From Sulfurospirillum sp964441765 (GTDB lineage Bacteria > Campylobacterota > Campylobacteria > Campylobacterales > Sulfurospirillaceae), in assembly GCA_964441765.1 (NCBI GenBank), contig CAYTVI010000046.1:1-15680 (forward strand): a stretch of 15,680 nucleotides of DNA. The letters are read 5' to 3'. The notes beneath the pieces were generated by a model that was given only the letters and a program-made list of their open reading frames with translations, searched no databases and was not told where the DNA came from. A program made the position numbers and the translations under genes. How positions within the stretch are numbered: the first letter of the stretch is position 1; every line of letters starts with the position of its first letter. Positions 7,990 through 13,482 of the stretch are shown here, one piece after another.

Positions 7990-8373
7990 TCAATAGCGCG
8001 TAAACTGAACCGCTTTCCCTTTTGCCTCAATCCTTGCAAGACTTTTCCATGTCCCCTCATGGTGCGTGTAGATGACATACACAATGGCATCAGCGCCTTG
8101 TTTAAAGGCTTCTTCTTTGAGTTTAGTGTTCACATCATCTTTCGTGATTTTTGAAAAAGGAATCATGACAGTATCGCTCGCAAAAACTTCGCCAATCACT
8201 TTATACGGACGGTCCAAAATATCAAGTTCACTCATCACAATTTTATTCACAGGGGTACGTTTTATCTCTTCAATGACGGGTGCTTTGGTGGAACTTGAGA
8301 TAAAAGGAAGGGAACAGCCCCCTAGCACCATGCTTAAACTGACCCATAGACTTAAACTCCCTAAACGACTCAT
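7990..8373 (-). CDS. Small lipoprotein with a YbjQ-like C-terminal region
   Basis: 127 residues. The N-terminus is a lipoprotein signal peptide: a short hydrophobic stretch ending in a lipobox, LGGC, with Cys20 as the lipidated residue. The mature part contains SELDILDRPYKVIGEVFAS, then LKEEAFKQGADAIVYV, which recalls the small YbjQ/UPF0145 fold (inference from pattern, not certain). It is expected to be anchored in the inner or outer membrane. Its ATG overlaps the stop of the upstream membrane-protein gene by 4 bases (ATGA), so the pair is translationally coupled. Function is unknown. Confidence 0.8.
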   Translation of the reverse strand: MSRLGSLSLWVSLSMVLGGCSLPFISSSTKAPVIEEIKRTPVNKIVMSELDILDRPYKVIGEVFASDTVMIPFSKITKDDVNTKLKEEAFKQGADAIVYVIYTHHEGTWKSLARIEAKGKAVQFTRY

Positions 8374-8876
8374 ACCTTTACCTCCACAGTTTTATGCTTT
8401 ACATGTAAATGCCTCAAAACGATAACACGCGCAAAAAAGATACCACTAAACAGACCATACACCACGCTCACACTTGCACTAAACAAGAGTGTGTGAACCA
8501 CTTCTAACTGGCGAGCGAGCATCACTCCGACGCTGTATTTGATACAAAATAGCAGCATAATAAGCGCACACCAAAACCAACTCCCTTTGATGATAAAGGT
8601 CTGATTGGCGGGTACATACACCACCTCATGCACCGCGCTTAATCTCATCCCTAAAAAAATTCCCCCAGCAATACCAACCACCCAAAGCAGTAAGGTATAC
8701 GCCCAGCCAAAACTGGCTAAAACCCCATACAAGGAAAATAAAAACATCGCATACGGCATCAAAAGTGCTTTCGTATAGCCAAGCGTTCTTTCTTTACTTT
8801 GAACATAGCCTAAAACCAGCAAAAGAAAAAAAAGCACCCATACCCATACGGGCGTTCTTTGTATGATTTCAACCAC
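8370..8876 (-). CDS. Small integral membrane protein (DUF6622-like)
   Basis: 168 residues with about five hydrophobic helices and a basic C-terminal tail (LRHLHVKHKTVEVKV). The layout and the motif IIQRTPVWVWVLFFLLLVLG at the N-terminus resemble proteins I associate with DUF6622; this is recognition by memory and uncertain. The chosen start is GTG at 8876-8874, supported by AAGGA seven bases upstream. The nearby ATG at 8884 is out of frame. It is coupled to the downstream lipoprotein gene by a 4-base overlap. Function is unknown. Confidence 0.78.
   Translation of the reverse strand: MVEIIQRTPVWVWVLFFLLLVLGYVQSKERTLGYTKALLMPYAMFLFSLYGVLASFGWAYTLLLWVVGIAGGIFLGMRLSAVHEVVYVPANQTFIIKGSWFWCALIMLLFCIKYSVGVMLARQLEVVHTLLFSASVSVVYGLFSGIFFARVIVLRHLHVKHKTVEVKV
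8399..8408. repeat. TTACATGTAA palindrome, copy 3
   Basis: Exact copy (TTTACATGTAAA, 8398-8409) near the 3' end of the membrane-protein gene, read as Leu-His-Val-Lys on the minus strand. Confidence 0.9.
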
Positions 8877-8889
8877 CGCTTCATCCTTT

Positions 8890-8899
8890 TTACATGTAA
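8890..8899. repeat. TTACATGTAA palindrome, copy 4 (intergenic)
   Basis: Exact copy in the divergent intergenic region between the membrane-protein gene and amrA. It covers the -35 region of the predicted amrA promoter, with 19 bases between the palindrome and the -10 box. Confidence 0.9.
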
Positions 8900-8909
8900 T
8901 CCATAAACT

Positions 8910-8915
8910 ATTTTA
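8910..8915 (-). promoter_or_regulatory. Predicted promoter (-10) of the membrane protein-lipoprotein operon
   Basis: TGATAAAATAG on the minus strand gives TAAAAT with an extended TG. It is only 3 bases away from the divergent -10 of amrA, so the two polymerase footprints would overlap. Confidence 0.4.
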
Positions 8916-8918
8916 TCA

Positions 8919-8924
8919 TATAAT
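8919..8924 (+). promoter_or_regulatory. Predicted promoter (-10) of the amr operon
   Basis: TATAAT at 8919-8924 with initiation expected near 8931, just before AAAGGAGA (8933-8940) and the amrA ATG at 8945. No -35 hexamer is visible; a TTACATGTAA palindrome occupies that position. Confidence 0.5.
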
Positions 8925-8944
8925 AGCGCTCCAAAGGAGATATC

Positions 8945-9487
8945 ATGCAACAGCTCATCCTCCATCTAGCCACTCAAGCCATTCGTGAACGCTTGGAGGG
9001 CACTTCTTTGATAGATACACAGGCTTTATTAAACGCGTATCCCGACCTTTCAAAACCCAAAGCTACCTTTGTTACCCTCACTCTTGATGGTCGTTTACGT
9101 GGGTGTATCGGCTCACTTAGCGCACACCGACCTTTTTTAGATGATTTGGTAGCCAATGCTAAAGCAGCGGCTTTTGATGACCCACGTTTTTATCCCTTAA
9201 GCCCTGAAGAGTTTTTACATGTAAGCATAGAAGTCTCTTTGTTAGAAGAGCCAAAACCTCTTCAATACGAAGACGTGGAGGATTTGAAGTCGAAAATCTG
9301 CGTGGGAGAGGACGGGGTTATCTTACAAAAAAATGCTCATAAAGCAACGTTTTTACCCCAAGTGTGGGAACAGCTTCCTACCTTTGAGCATTTTTTTGCA
9401 CAACTGTGCCAAAAAGCTGGGTTAGAGCCTTCGTGCTTGCAAAGCCATCCTGAGATTTGGACGTACAAGGTTGAAAAGGTGAAATGA
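8945..9487 (+). CDS. amrA: AmmeMemoRadiSam system protein A (AMMECR1 domain)
   Basis: 180 residues spanning one AMMECR1 domain. The hallmark LRGCIGSL lies at 51-58, within FVTLTLDGRLRGCIGS. Other family blocks are ANAKAAAFDDPRF (about 75-87), LHVSIEVSLLEEP, GEDGVILQK and ATFLPQVWEQLP. The conserved Cys54 in LRGCIG is thought to be functionally important, but the reaction is not established. Cytoplasmic; no signal. AAAGGAGA with a 4-base spacer precedes the ATG. It is the first gene of the amr operon, and its stop overlaps the start of amrS (ATGA). Confidence 0.93.
   Translation: MQQLILHLATQAIRERLEGTSLIDTQALLNAYPDLSKPKATFVTLTLDGRLRGCIGSLSAHRPFLDDLVANAKAAAFDDPRFYPLSPEEFLHVSIEVSLLEEPKPLQYEDVEDLKSKICVGEDGVILQKNAHKATFLPQVWEQLPTFEHFFAQLCQKAGLEPSCLQSHPEIWTYKVEKVK
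9215..9224. repeat. TTACATGTAA palindrome, copy 5
   Basis: Exact copy inside amrA, read in frame as Leu-His-Val. Confidence 0.9.
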
Positions 9488-10479
9488 TGAAGTACTTTAA
9501 AGAAGAGGGCGAAAAAATCATCTGCTTACTTTGCGCGCATTATTGCCGTTTAAAAGAAGGACAAAAAGGCCTATGCGGGGTCAATCAAAACGTAGGTGGC
9601 ACGCTTAAAAACCTTGTTTACGGTTATCCTGTCACTTTACATGTAGACCCTGTGGAGAAAAAACCACTCTATCATTTTTTACCCGCAACCAGAGCGCTTT
9701 CTTTAGGAACGATTGGATGTAATTTCAAATGTTCCTTTTGCCAAAACTGGAGTATCTCGCAAGAGAAAAATTTACATGTAAAAGAGTTTATCGATCCTTC
9801 GCGCATTGTCGAAATGGCGCTCAAATACGAGTGTGCAGCAATCGCTTACACCTACAATGAACCGACTATCTTCTACCCCTATGCCAAAGATATCGCGCTC
9901 ATCGCGCATCAAAAAGGTATCAAAAACATCTTTGTCACCAACGGCTTTGCCTCGCATGAGGTGGTCGAAGATATGGCAGGCATCATCGATGCGCTCAATG
10001 TCGATATCAAATCCTTTAACAAAACATACACCAAAAAAAACTTAGGCGGTGAACTGGAGAGCCTTTTGGAAAACCTCAAAGCATGGAAGAAAAACGGCAC
10101 GTGGCTAGAGATTACCACGCTGATTGTTCCGACACAAAATGACTCGGAGGAGGAGCTTCACGCCATCGCTTCGTTTATTGCGAATGAACTTGGTGTCGAT
10201 ACCCCGTGGCACGTGAGCGCTTTTCATCCTGATTTTCACGAGCAACATCTCCCTCACACACCTCTTTCAACTCTAAAAAAGGCTTATGAAATAGGCAAAT
10301 ATGCAGGACTTCATCACATCTACATCGGCAATGCGGGTGTAGAAAACACAACGTATTGTTTTACATGTAAAAATGTTTTGATAGAGCGAAAAGGGTTTGA
10401 GGTGATTGAAAATTGTGTAGAAGAAGGCAGCTGCCCAAAGTGCAAAACACCCCTAGCAGGAGTGTTTGATGAGTACTAG
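9484..10479 (+). CDS. amrS: AmmeMemoRadiSam system radical SAM enzyme
   Basis: 331 residues. The radical SAM cluster motif CX3CX2C is at Cys79, Cys83 and Cys86 in GTIGCNFKCSFCQNWSIS. An N-terminal four-cysteine set (Cys14, Cys17, Cys21, Cys31) and a C-terminal set (CFTCK, then NCVEEGSCPKCK) look like extra metal or Fe-S sites, as in this family. The block AYTYNEPTIFYPYAKD is characteristic. Homologues are often misnamed pyruvate formate-lyase activating enzymes. The substrate is not known. The start could be the ATG at 9484 or the adjacent one at 9487; AAGGTGAA serves both. It overlaps amrA by 4 bases and amrB by 11 bases. Three palindrome sites lie inside it: two exact and one with a single mismatch (9637-9646). 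Confidence 0.94.
   Translation: MMKYFKEEGEKIICLLCAHYCRLKEGQKGLCGVNQNVGGTLKNLVYGYPVTLHVDPVEKKPLYHFLPATRALSLGTIGCNFKCSFCQNWSISQEKNLHVKEFIDPSRIVEMALKYECAAIAYTYNEPTIFYPYAKDIALIAHQKGIKNIFVTNGFASHEVVEDMAGIIDALNVDIKSFNKTYTKKNLGGELESLLENLKAWKKNGTWLEITTLIVPTQNDSEEELHAIASFIANELGVDTPWHVSAFHPDFHEQHLPHTPLSTLKKAYEIGKYAGLHHIYIGNAGVENTTYCFTCKNVLIERKGFEVIENCVEEGSCPKCKTPLAGVFDEY
9772..9781. repeat. TTACATGTAA palindrome, copy 6
   Basis: Exact copy (TTTACATGTAAA, 9771-9782) inside amrS, read as Leu-His-Val-Lys. Confidence 0.9.
10361..10370. repeat. TTACATGTAA palindrome, copy 7
   Basis: Exact copy (TTTACATGTAAA, 10360-10371) inside amrS, in a different reading frame from the others: it encodes Phe-Thr-Cys-Lys within a C-terminal cysteine motif. 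Confidence 0.9.
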
Positions 10480-11254
10480 GAATGCCTTTGTACGTGGTGT
10501 TTTTTACCCACAAGCCTGTGAAGAGATAGAACACTACATCGCTCATTTTAACGCTACCATCAAAGAGCCTCTGCCTCATGTCACAACACCTCGAGCACTC
10601 ATCGTCCCTCATGCAGGCTATATTTACAGCGGCTATATCGCCAACCTTGCCTACGTCTGTGCCTCAAAACATACGTATGAACGCATTGTCGTCATAGGAC
10701 CTAGTCATCGTGTTTTTATAGAGGGTGCTTCCATCGCTGTGTACGAAACGTATGAAACACCCTGCGGTGCACTCGACATCGACCTCCGCTTTTCTGAGCT
10801 TTTAAGAGAAACATTTCCTTTTTTAAGCCATCTTCCAGAAGCCCACGCCGAACACTCCACTGAAACGCAAATGCCTTTTATAAAACACTATTTCCCCCAC
10901 ACCAAAGTCATAGAAATCGTTTACGGGAAAATAGACATCAAAGCACTCTCATCGCTGATTGATACGCTTTTAGAAACACCCAAAACCTTAGTAGTCATCA
11001 GCACCGATTTGAGCCATTTTTACACGCAAGAAGAAGCCACTACCTTGGATACTCTTTGCATCAATGCCATAAAAGAACTCAGTCTTGAGAGCTTTGGAAA
11101 AAGTGAAGCGTGTGGTATGAGAGGGATTCAAGCGATGGTTATGAGTGCGAAAAAGCATGATTTTAAAGCACATTTGCTAGACTATCGCACCAGTTTTGAG
11201 CGTAGCCGTGATGCCACACGTGTGGTTGGTTATACCTCATTTTTATTTGCGTAA
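10469..11254 (+). CDS. amrB: AmmeMemoRadiSam system protein B (MEMO1 family)
   Basis: 261 residues of the MEMO fold, related to LigB-type non-haem iron dioxygenases. Likely metal-site residues are His48 in VPHAGYIYSG, His80 in GPSH, Asp180 and His183 in STDLSHF, and Cys215 in ACGMRGI, matching the MEMO His-His-Asp-His-Cys layout. HAEHSTETQMPF (126-137) is a family signature. Eukaryotic MEMO1 binds metal; the bacterial role is undefined. The ATG at 10469 has AGGAG with 6-base spacing (10458-10462), so it is preferred over a TTG three bases earlier. It overlaps the end of amrS by 11 bases, and a methyltransferase gene follows 9 bases later. Confidence 0.93.
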   Translation: MSTRNAFVRGVFYPQACEEIEHYIAHFNATIKEPLPHVTTPRALIVPHAGYIYSGYIANLAYVCASKHTYERIVVIGPSHRVFIEGASIAVYETYETPCGALDIDLRFSELLRETFPFLSHLPEAHAEHSTETQMPFIKHYFPHTKVIEIVYGKIDIKALSSLIDTLLETPKTLVVISTDLSHFYTQEEATTLDTLCINAIKELSLESFGKSEACGMRGIQAMVMSAKKHDFKAHLLDYRTSFERSRDATRVVGYTSFLFA

Positions 11255-11263
11255 AGGAAATGG

Positions 11264-11878
11264 ATGTCAGTAAAAAAAGACTATTTTGCAGCAAAAGCAC
11301 ATACTTACGAAAATAATGCCGCACGTGTAACCAATGTCCACACCATCGCTGATGCTATTTTGGAAAAAATCACTTACGATAAAGAGCAGACACATCTGAT
11401 GGATTTTGGTTCAGGTACAGGACTTTTGACCTCTCAAGTTGCACCCTATGTCAAAAAAATCACCACCGTTGATATCTCTTCTTCTATGAATGAGGTGCTC
11501 CGCAGTAAAGCTGACACCCTGCCTTGTGAAGTCGTGATGCATGAGATTGACCTTGTCCATACGGAGCTTGAAGAGCGCTTTCATGGCATCATCTCCTCTA
11601 TGACCATCCACCATGTTGAAAATGTACCCGCTTTGTTGGAAAAATTTCACCGCATGCTACATGCAGGCGGTACGATAGCACTAGCCGATTTGGATAAAGA
11701 AGATGGCTCTTTTCATACTGAAAACACAGGTGTTTTTCACTTTGGATTTGACCAAGAAACCTTTGCATCATGGGCAAAAAGTGCAGGCTTTGAGGATATC
11801 AACATCGAAATCGTTAGTATTGCTAAAAAACCGTATGGGGAGTATCCCATCTTTTTATTGACGGGAAGAAAAGGGTAG
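11264..11878 (+). CDS. Class I SAM-dependent methyltransferase
   Basis: 204 residues. Motif I is LMDFGSGTGLL (45-55), followed by an acidic loop at KKITTVDISSSM (motif II) and SSMTIHHVENVP (motif IV region), then LHAGGTIALADLDKEDGSFH. This is the Methyltransf_11/25 pattern acting on a small molecule; the substrate is unknown. AAAGGAAATGG precedes the ATG. It starts 9 bases after amrB on the same strand, so it is probably the fourth gene of the amr operon. It ends one base before the end of the convergent tetR gene, and no terminator hairpin is seen between them. Confidence 0.9.
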   Translation: MSVKKDYFAAKAHTYENNAARVTNVHTIADAILEKITYDKEQTHLMDFGSGTGLLTSQVAPYVKKITTVDISSSMNEVLRSKADTLPCEVVMHEIDLVHTELEERFHGIISSMTIHHVENVPALLEKFHRMLHAGGTIALADLDKEDGSFHTENTGVFHFGFDQETFASWAKSAGFEDINIEIVSIAKKPYGEYPIFLLTGRKG

Positions 11879-11879
11879 C

Positions 11880-12446
11880 TTACCGCTTCCCCTCAATAAA
11901 TCCTATCAATTCTTCAATCACATCCAAATAATCTTGCTCTTTTCCGCTCGCTTTGGCGGAGAGGATAGCACCTTCGAGGGTTGAGGTGATGAAGAGCGCT
12001 AATTTTTTTGTATCACACGGTTTTAGCTCCTTAACCTCGATGGCTTTGTCTAAAATGGTCTTAACATTGGCACGGAACACCTCATAAATCGACTTCATCA
12101 GCACGTTAAAATCTTCATCGATATTGGACATCTCTTGGACAATATTGGCGATGGGGCATCCGCGCTTAAAATCACGTGCAGAGGTATCACGTAGTCTTGC
12201 GTAAAACTCTTCCATGTAGCCTTTTTCACAAACATTGACATAGCCATAACGTTCATTAAACCGTTGCAGTATCTTCTCATTGAGTGCGCACAGTGCCATC
12301 TCTTTTTTATTGGTAAAAAAGTGGTACATCGAGCCTTTATGCACGCCTGCTTTTGCCAAGATATCGCCCAATGATGCTCCTTGAAATCCATGCGAATAGA
12401 CTTCATCAAAGGTTGCGTTTATCAGTTTTTCTCGTGTTGTCTCCAT
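11880..12446 (-). CDS. TetR/AcrR-family transcriptional regulator
   Basis: 188 residues from the ATG at 12446-12444. A longer reading to 12494 is rejected because AAAGGAAAAAAG lies just before 12446 and the predicted -10 box lies within that extension. The N-terminal domain is a classical TetR helix-turn-helix: LINATFDEVYSHGFQGASLG, then DILAKAGVHKGSMYHFFTNKKEM. The C-terminal ligand domain is of the TetR_C type with a GCPIANI block, seen in YxaF/AcrR-like regulators; the ligand is unknown. It is divergent from the AhpD-like gene and very likely represses it through the two palindromes between them, and may also regulate itself. Confidence 0.92.
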   Translation of the reverse strand: METTREKLINATFDEVYSHGFQGASLGDILAKAGVHKGSMYHFFTNKKEMALCALNEKILQRFNERYGYVNVCEKGYMEEFYARLRDTSARDFKRGCPIANIVQEMSNIDEDFNVLMKSIYEVFRANVKTILDKAIEVKELKPCDTKKLALFITSTLEGAILSAKASGKEQDYLDVIEELIGFIEGKR

Positions 12447-12471
12447 CTTTTTTCCTTTATTGATTGTAGGT

Positions 12472-12477
12472 ATTATA
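12472..12477 (-). promoter_or_regulatory. Predicted promoter (-10) of the tetR gene
   Basis: TGTGCTATAATACC on the minus strand has an exact TATAAT with extended TG. Initiation near 12465 gives a leader of about 19 bases with AAGGA. The first operator begins 18 bases upstream of this box, in its -35 region. Confidence 0.55.
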
Positions 12478-12494
12478 GCACACTTTACCATCAC

Positions 12495-12510
12495 TTGACT
12501 AATCAGTCAA
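12495..12510. promoter_or_regulatory. TetR-type operator 1
   Basis: TTGACTAATCAGTCAA is a perfect 6+4+6 inverted repeat. It contains the -35 hexamer of the rightward promoter. Palindromes of this TGACT/AGTCA type are common TetR-family operators; binding by the adjacent regulator is inferred. Confidence 0.75.
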
Positions 12511-12523
12511 TTTAGGTTAGAAT
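12495..12523 (+). promoter_or_regulatory. Predicted promoter of the AhpD-like gene
   Basis: TTGACT (12495-12500) and TAGAAT (12518-12523) are separated by exactly 17 bases. Initiation near 12530 would fall at the start of operator 2. One of the best -35/-10 pairs in the window. Confidence 0.7.
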
Positions 12524-12528
12524 ACGAT

Positions 12529-12544
12529 TTGACCAAACAGTCAA
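12529..12544. promoter_or_regulatory. TetR-type operator 2
   Basis: TTGACCAAACAGTCAA is an imperfect copy of operator 1 (one arm base differs). It lies over the predicted start of transcription, 34 bases centre-to-centre from operator 1. The promoter -10 lies between the two sites. Confidence 0.7.
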
Positions 12545-12609
12545 GACGGAGGGTTAAGGTGCGTTTTAACGCTAAATGAATGAATACCATTACTTTTAAA
12601 GGAAAAATC

Positions 12610-13143
12610 ATGCCACTTATCAAGACTATCAAACCCGAAGATGCCACGGGCGAACTTGCAGAGCTTTATGAAAAAATCAAAGCCTTTCGTGGTCGTGTGA
12701 GTAACACTGCACAAATTTTTAGTGCAAGTCCAGAACTTTTAAAACAACAGATGAGCTTCATCGGACATTATCTCAACCACCCAACACTTTCGCCCGCCTT
12801 GTGCGCGTGCATTCGTATGTTGGTTTCTGATAAAAACAGCTGTTCATACTGCATCGATTTTAACGCATCTTTGCTCATCAATCTTTTCAACTGGACACCC
12901 AAAGAGGTTGAAGCGATGCGTGCCAATCCAAACGATGCCAAACTAGACACCAAAGAAAAAGCGATGCTTCTGTTTGTCCTTAAAGCCGTACGAACCCCTC
13001 ACGATGTCAATGCAAACGATGTCGAAGCCTTGAGAATACTTGGCTACAATGATGGCGAAATTTTAGATGCCACAAACCACGGTGCACGCATGAGTGCGAT
13101 TGACATCATCTTTGATGCGTTTAAAATCGAAAAAGATTTCTAA
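12610..13143 (+). CDS. Carboxymuconolactone decarboxylase/AhpD-like protein
   Basis: 177 residues from the ATG at 12610, which has AAAGGA seven bases upstream. An in-frame ATG at 12580 would add ten residues without a good ribosome site at the right distance. The family is helical, with a CxxC redox pair in a peroxidase-like core. Here it is NSCSYCIDFN with Cys78 and Cys81. The residue usually His four positions after the second Cys (CxxCxxxH) is Asn85, which could weaken peroxidase activity. The C-terminal NHGARMSAIDIIFDAF matches the related uncharacterised CMD proteins. Probably detoxification or alkylhydroperoxidase-like redox work under control of the divergent TetR protein. Cytoplasmic. 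Confidence 0.87.
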   Translation: MPLIKTIKPEDATGELAELYEKIKAFRGRVSNTAQIFSASPELLKQQMSFIGHYLNHPTLSPALCACIRMLVSDKNSCSYCIDFNASLLINLFNWTPKEVEAMRANPNDAKLDTKEKAMLLFVLKAVRTPHDVNANDVEALRILGYNDGEILDATNHGARMSAIDIIFDAFKIEKDF

Positions 13144-13149
13144 TCGCTT

Positions 13150-13159
13150 TTACATGTAA
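13150..13159. repeat. TTACATGTAA palindrome, copy 8 (intergenic)
   Basis: Exact copy, 18 bases before the TATAAT at 13178, the same placement relative to a -10 as copy 4. With the flanking GC it forms an inverted pair with copy 9 (TTTACATGTAAGC against GCTTACATGTAAA). Confidence 0.9.
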
Positions 13160-13177
13160 GCTTAAAAACAAATAGGG

Positions 13178-13183
13178 TATAAT
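13178..13183 (+). promoter_or_regulatory. Predicted promoter (-10) upstream of the inverted-repeat element
   Basis: Exact TATAAT in GGGTATAATTTGCC; no good -35. If used, the transporter mRNA would have a leader of nearly 300 bases containing the whole element. It lies between palindrome copies 8 and 9. Confidence 0.45.
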
Positions 13184-13203
13184 TTGCCTAATTCTTTCAA
13201 GGC

Positions 13204-13213
13204 TTACATGTAA
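13204..13213. repeat. TTACATGTAA palindrome, copy 9 (intergenic)
   Basis: Exact copy whose last base abuts the left end of the inverted-repeat element. It is 54 bases from copy 8. Confidence 0.9.
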
Positions 13214-13481
13214 AGTACCTAACCCCAACTAAGAGTACCTTCTGACATTTAAAAAAGGGTGTAGATACGAGGCAGATTTTTACAGGTTTACTTTTTGTAA
13301 ATCAAAAAAATCTACCGAAGTAGATATGCTTTTTTTTAAATGCCCTACGGGTGAAAGGCTTTTGCCTCATCTTCGTCGTTAAATTTATTCAACTTACACT
13401 ACGTAAGTCCCCATAAATTTGCCTAGAAGCTAAAGCAAAAACCTTTCATCAAAAGGTGCTCTTAGTTAGGGTTAGGTACTT
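13213..13481. repeat. About 269-bp imperfect inverted-repeat element (MITE-like or structured leader)
   Basis: The left end 13213-13239 (AAGTACCTAACCCCAACTAA, then GAGTACC) is the reverse complement of the right end 13455-13481 (GGTGCTCTTAGTTAGGGTTA, then GGTACTT) at 25 of 27 positions. Complementarity continues inward in patches, for example GAGGCA (13269-13274) with TGCCTC (13363-13368). No transposase and no clear target-site duplication are visible. The size and terminal symmetry fit a non-autonomous mobile repeat. Position directly before a start codon also fits a regulatory leader. Confidence 0.7.
13304..13325 (-). terminator. Terminator-like hairpin inside the element
   Basis: Read on the minus strand: ATCTAC, loop TTCG, GTAGAT, then a run of T. 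The closing C-G around UUCG is the especially stable cUUCGg tetraloop. On the plus strand the same stem is followed by ATGC and eight T (13330-13337), so it may act in both directions. No minus-strand gene ends here, which is odd. Confidence 0.4.
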
Positions 13482-13482
13482 G

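Larger units (their letters stand above)
13144..13482. other. Intergenic region rich in repeats and hairpins
   Basis: 339 bases without a credible gene. From left to right it holds a TTACATGTAA copy, an exact TATAAT (13178-13183), a second TTACATGTAA copy, and a 269-base inverted-repeat element with internal hairpins. The element ends one base before the transporter ATG. Hairpins seen inside it: GGTTTAC-TTTTT-GTAAATC (13285-13303) enclosed by AGATTTTT/AAAAATCT (13274-13281 with 13306-13313); ATCTAC-CGAA-GTAGAT (13310-13325); AGGC-TTTT-GCCT (13356-13367); ACTTAC-ACTAC-GTAAGT (13392-13408) enclosed by AAATTTAT/ATAAATTT (13381-13388 with 13413-13420). Confidence 0.8.

Noticed and set aside
10466..10468. 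TTG start for amrB
   Set aside because: The adjacent ATG at 10469 is ideally spaced from AGGAG.
12447..12494. Longer N-terminus for the TetR protein starting at 12494
   Set aside because: It would include the predicted -10 box; the ATG at 12446 has a ribosome site and begins at the normal family start.
13213..13481. Insertion sequence or CRISPR in the intergenic region
   Set aside because: No transposase reading frame, no regularly spaced direct repeats and no clear target-site duplication are present.
13456..13482. GTG start at 13456 for the transporter
   Set aside because: There is no spaced ribosome site, and the extra nine residues are simply translation of the inverted-repeat arm.
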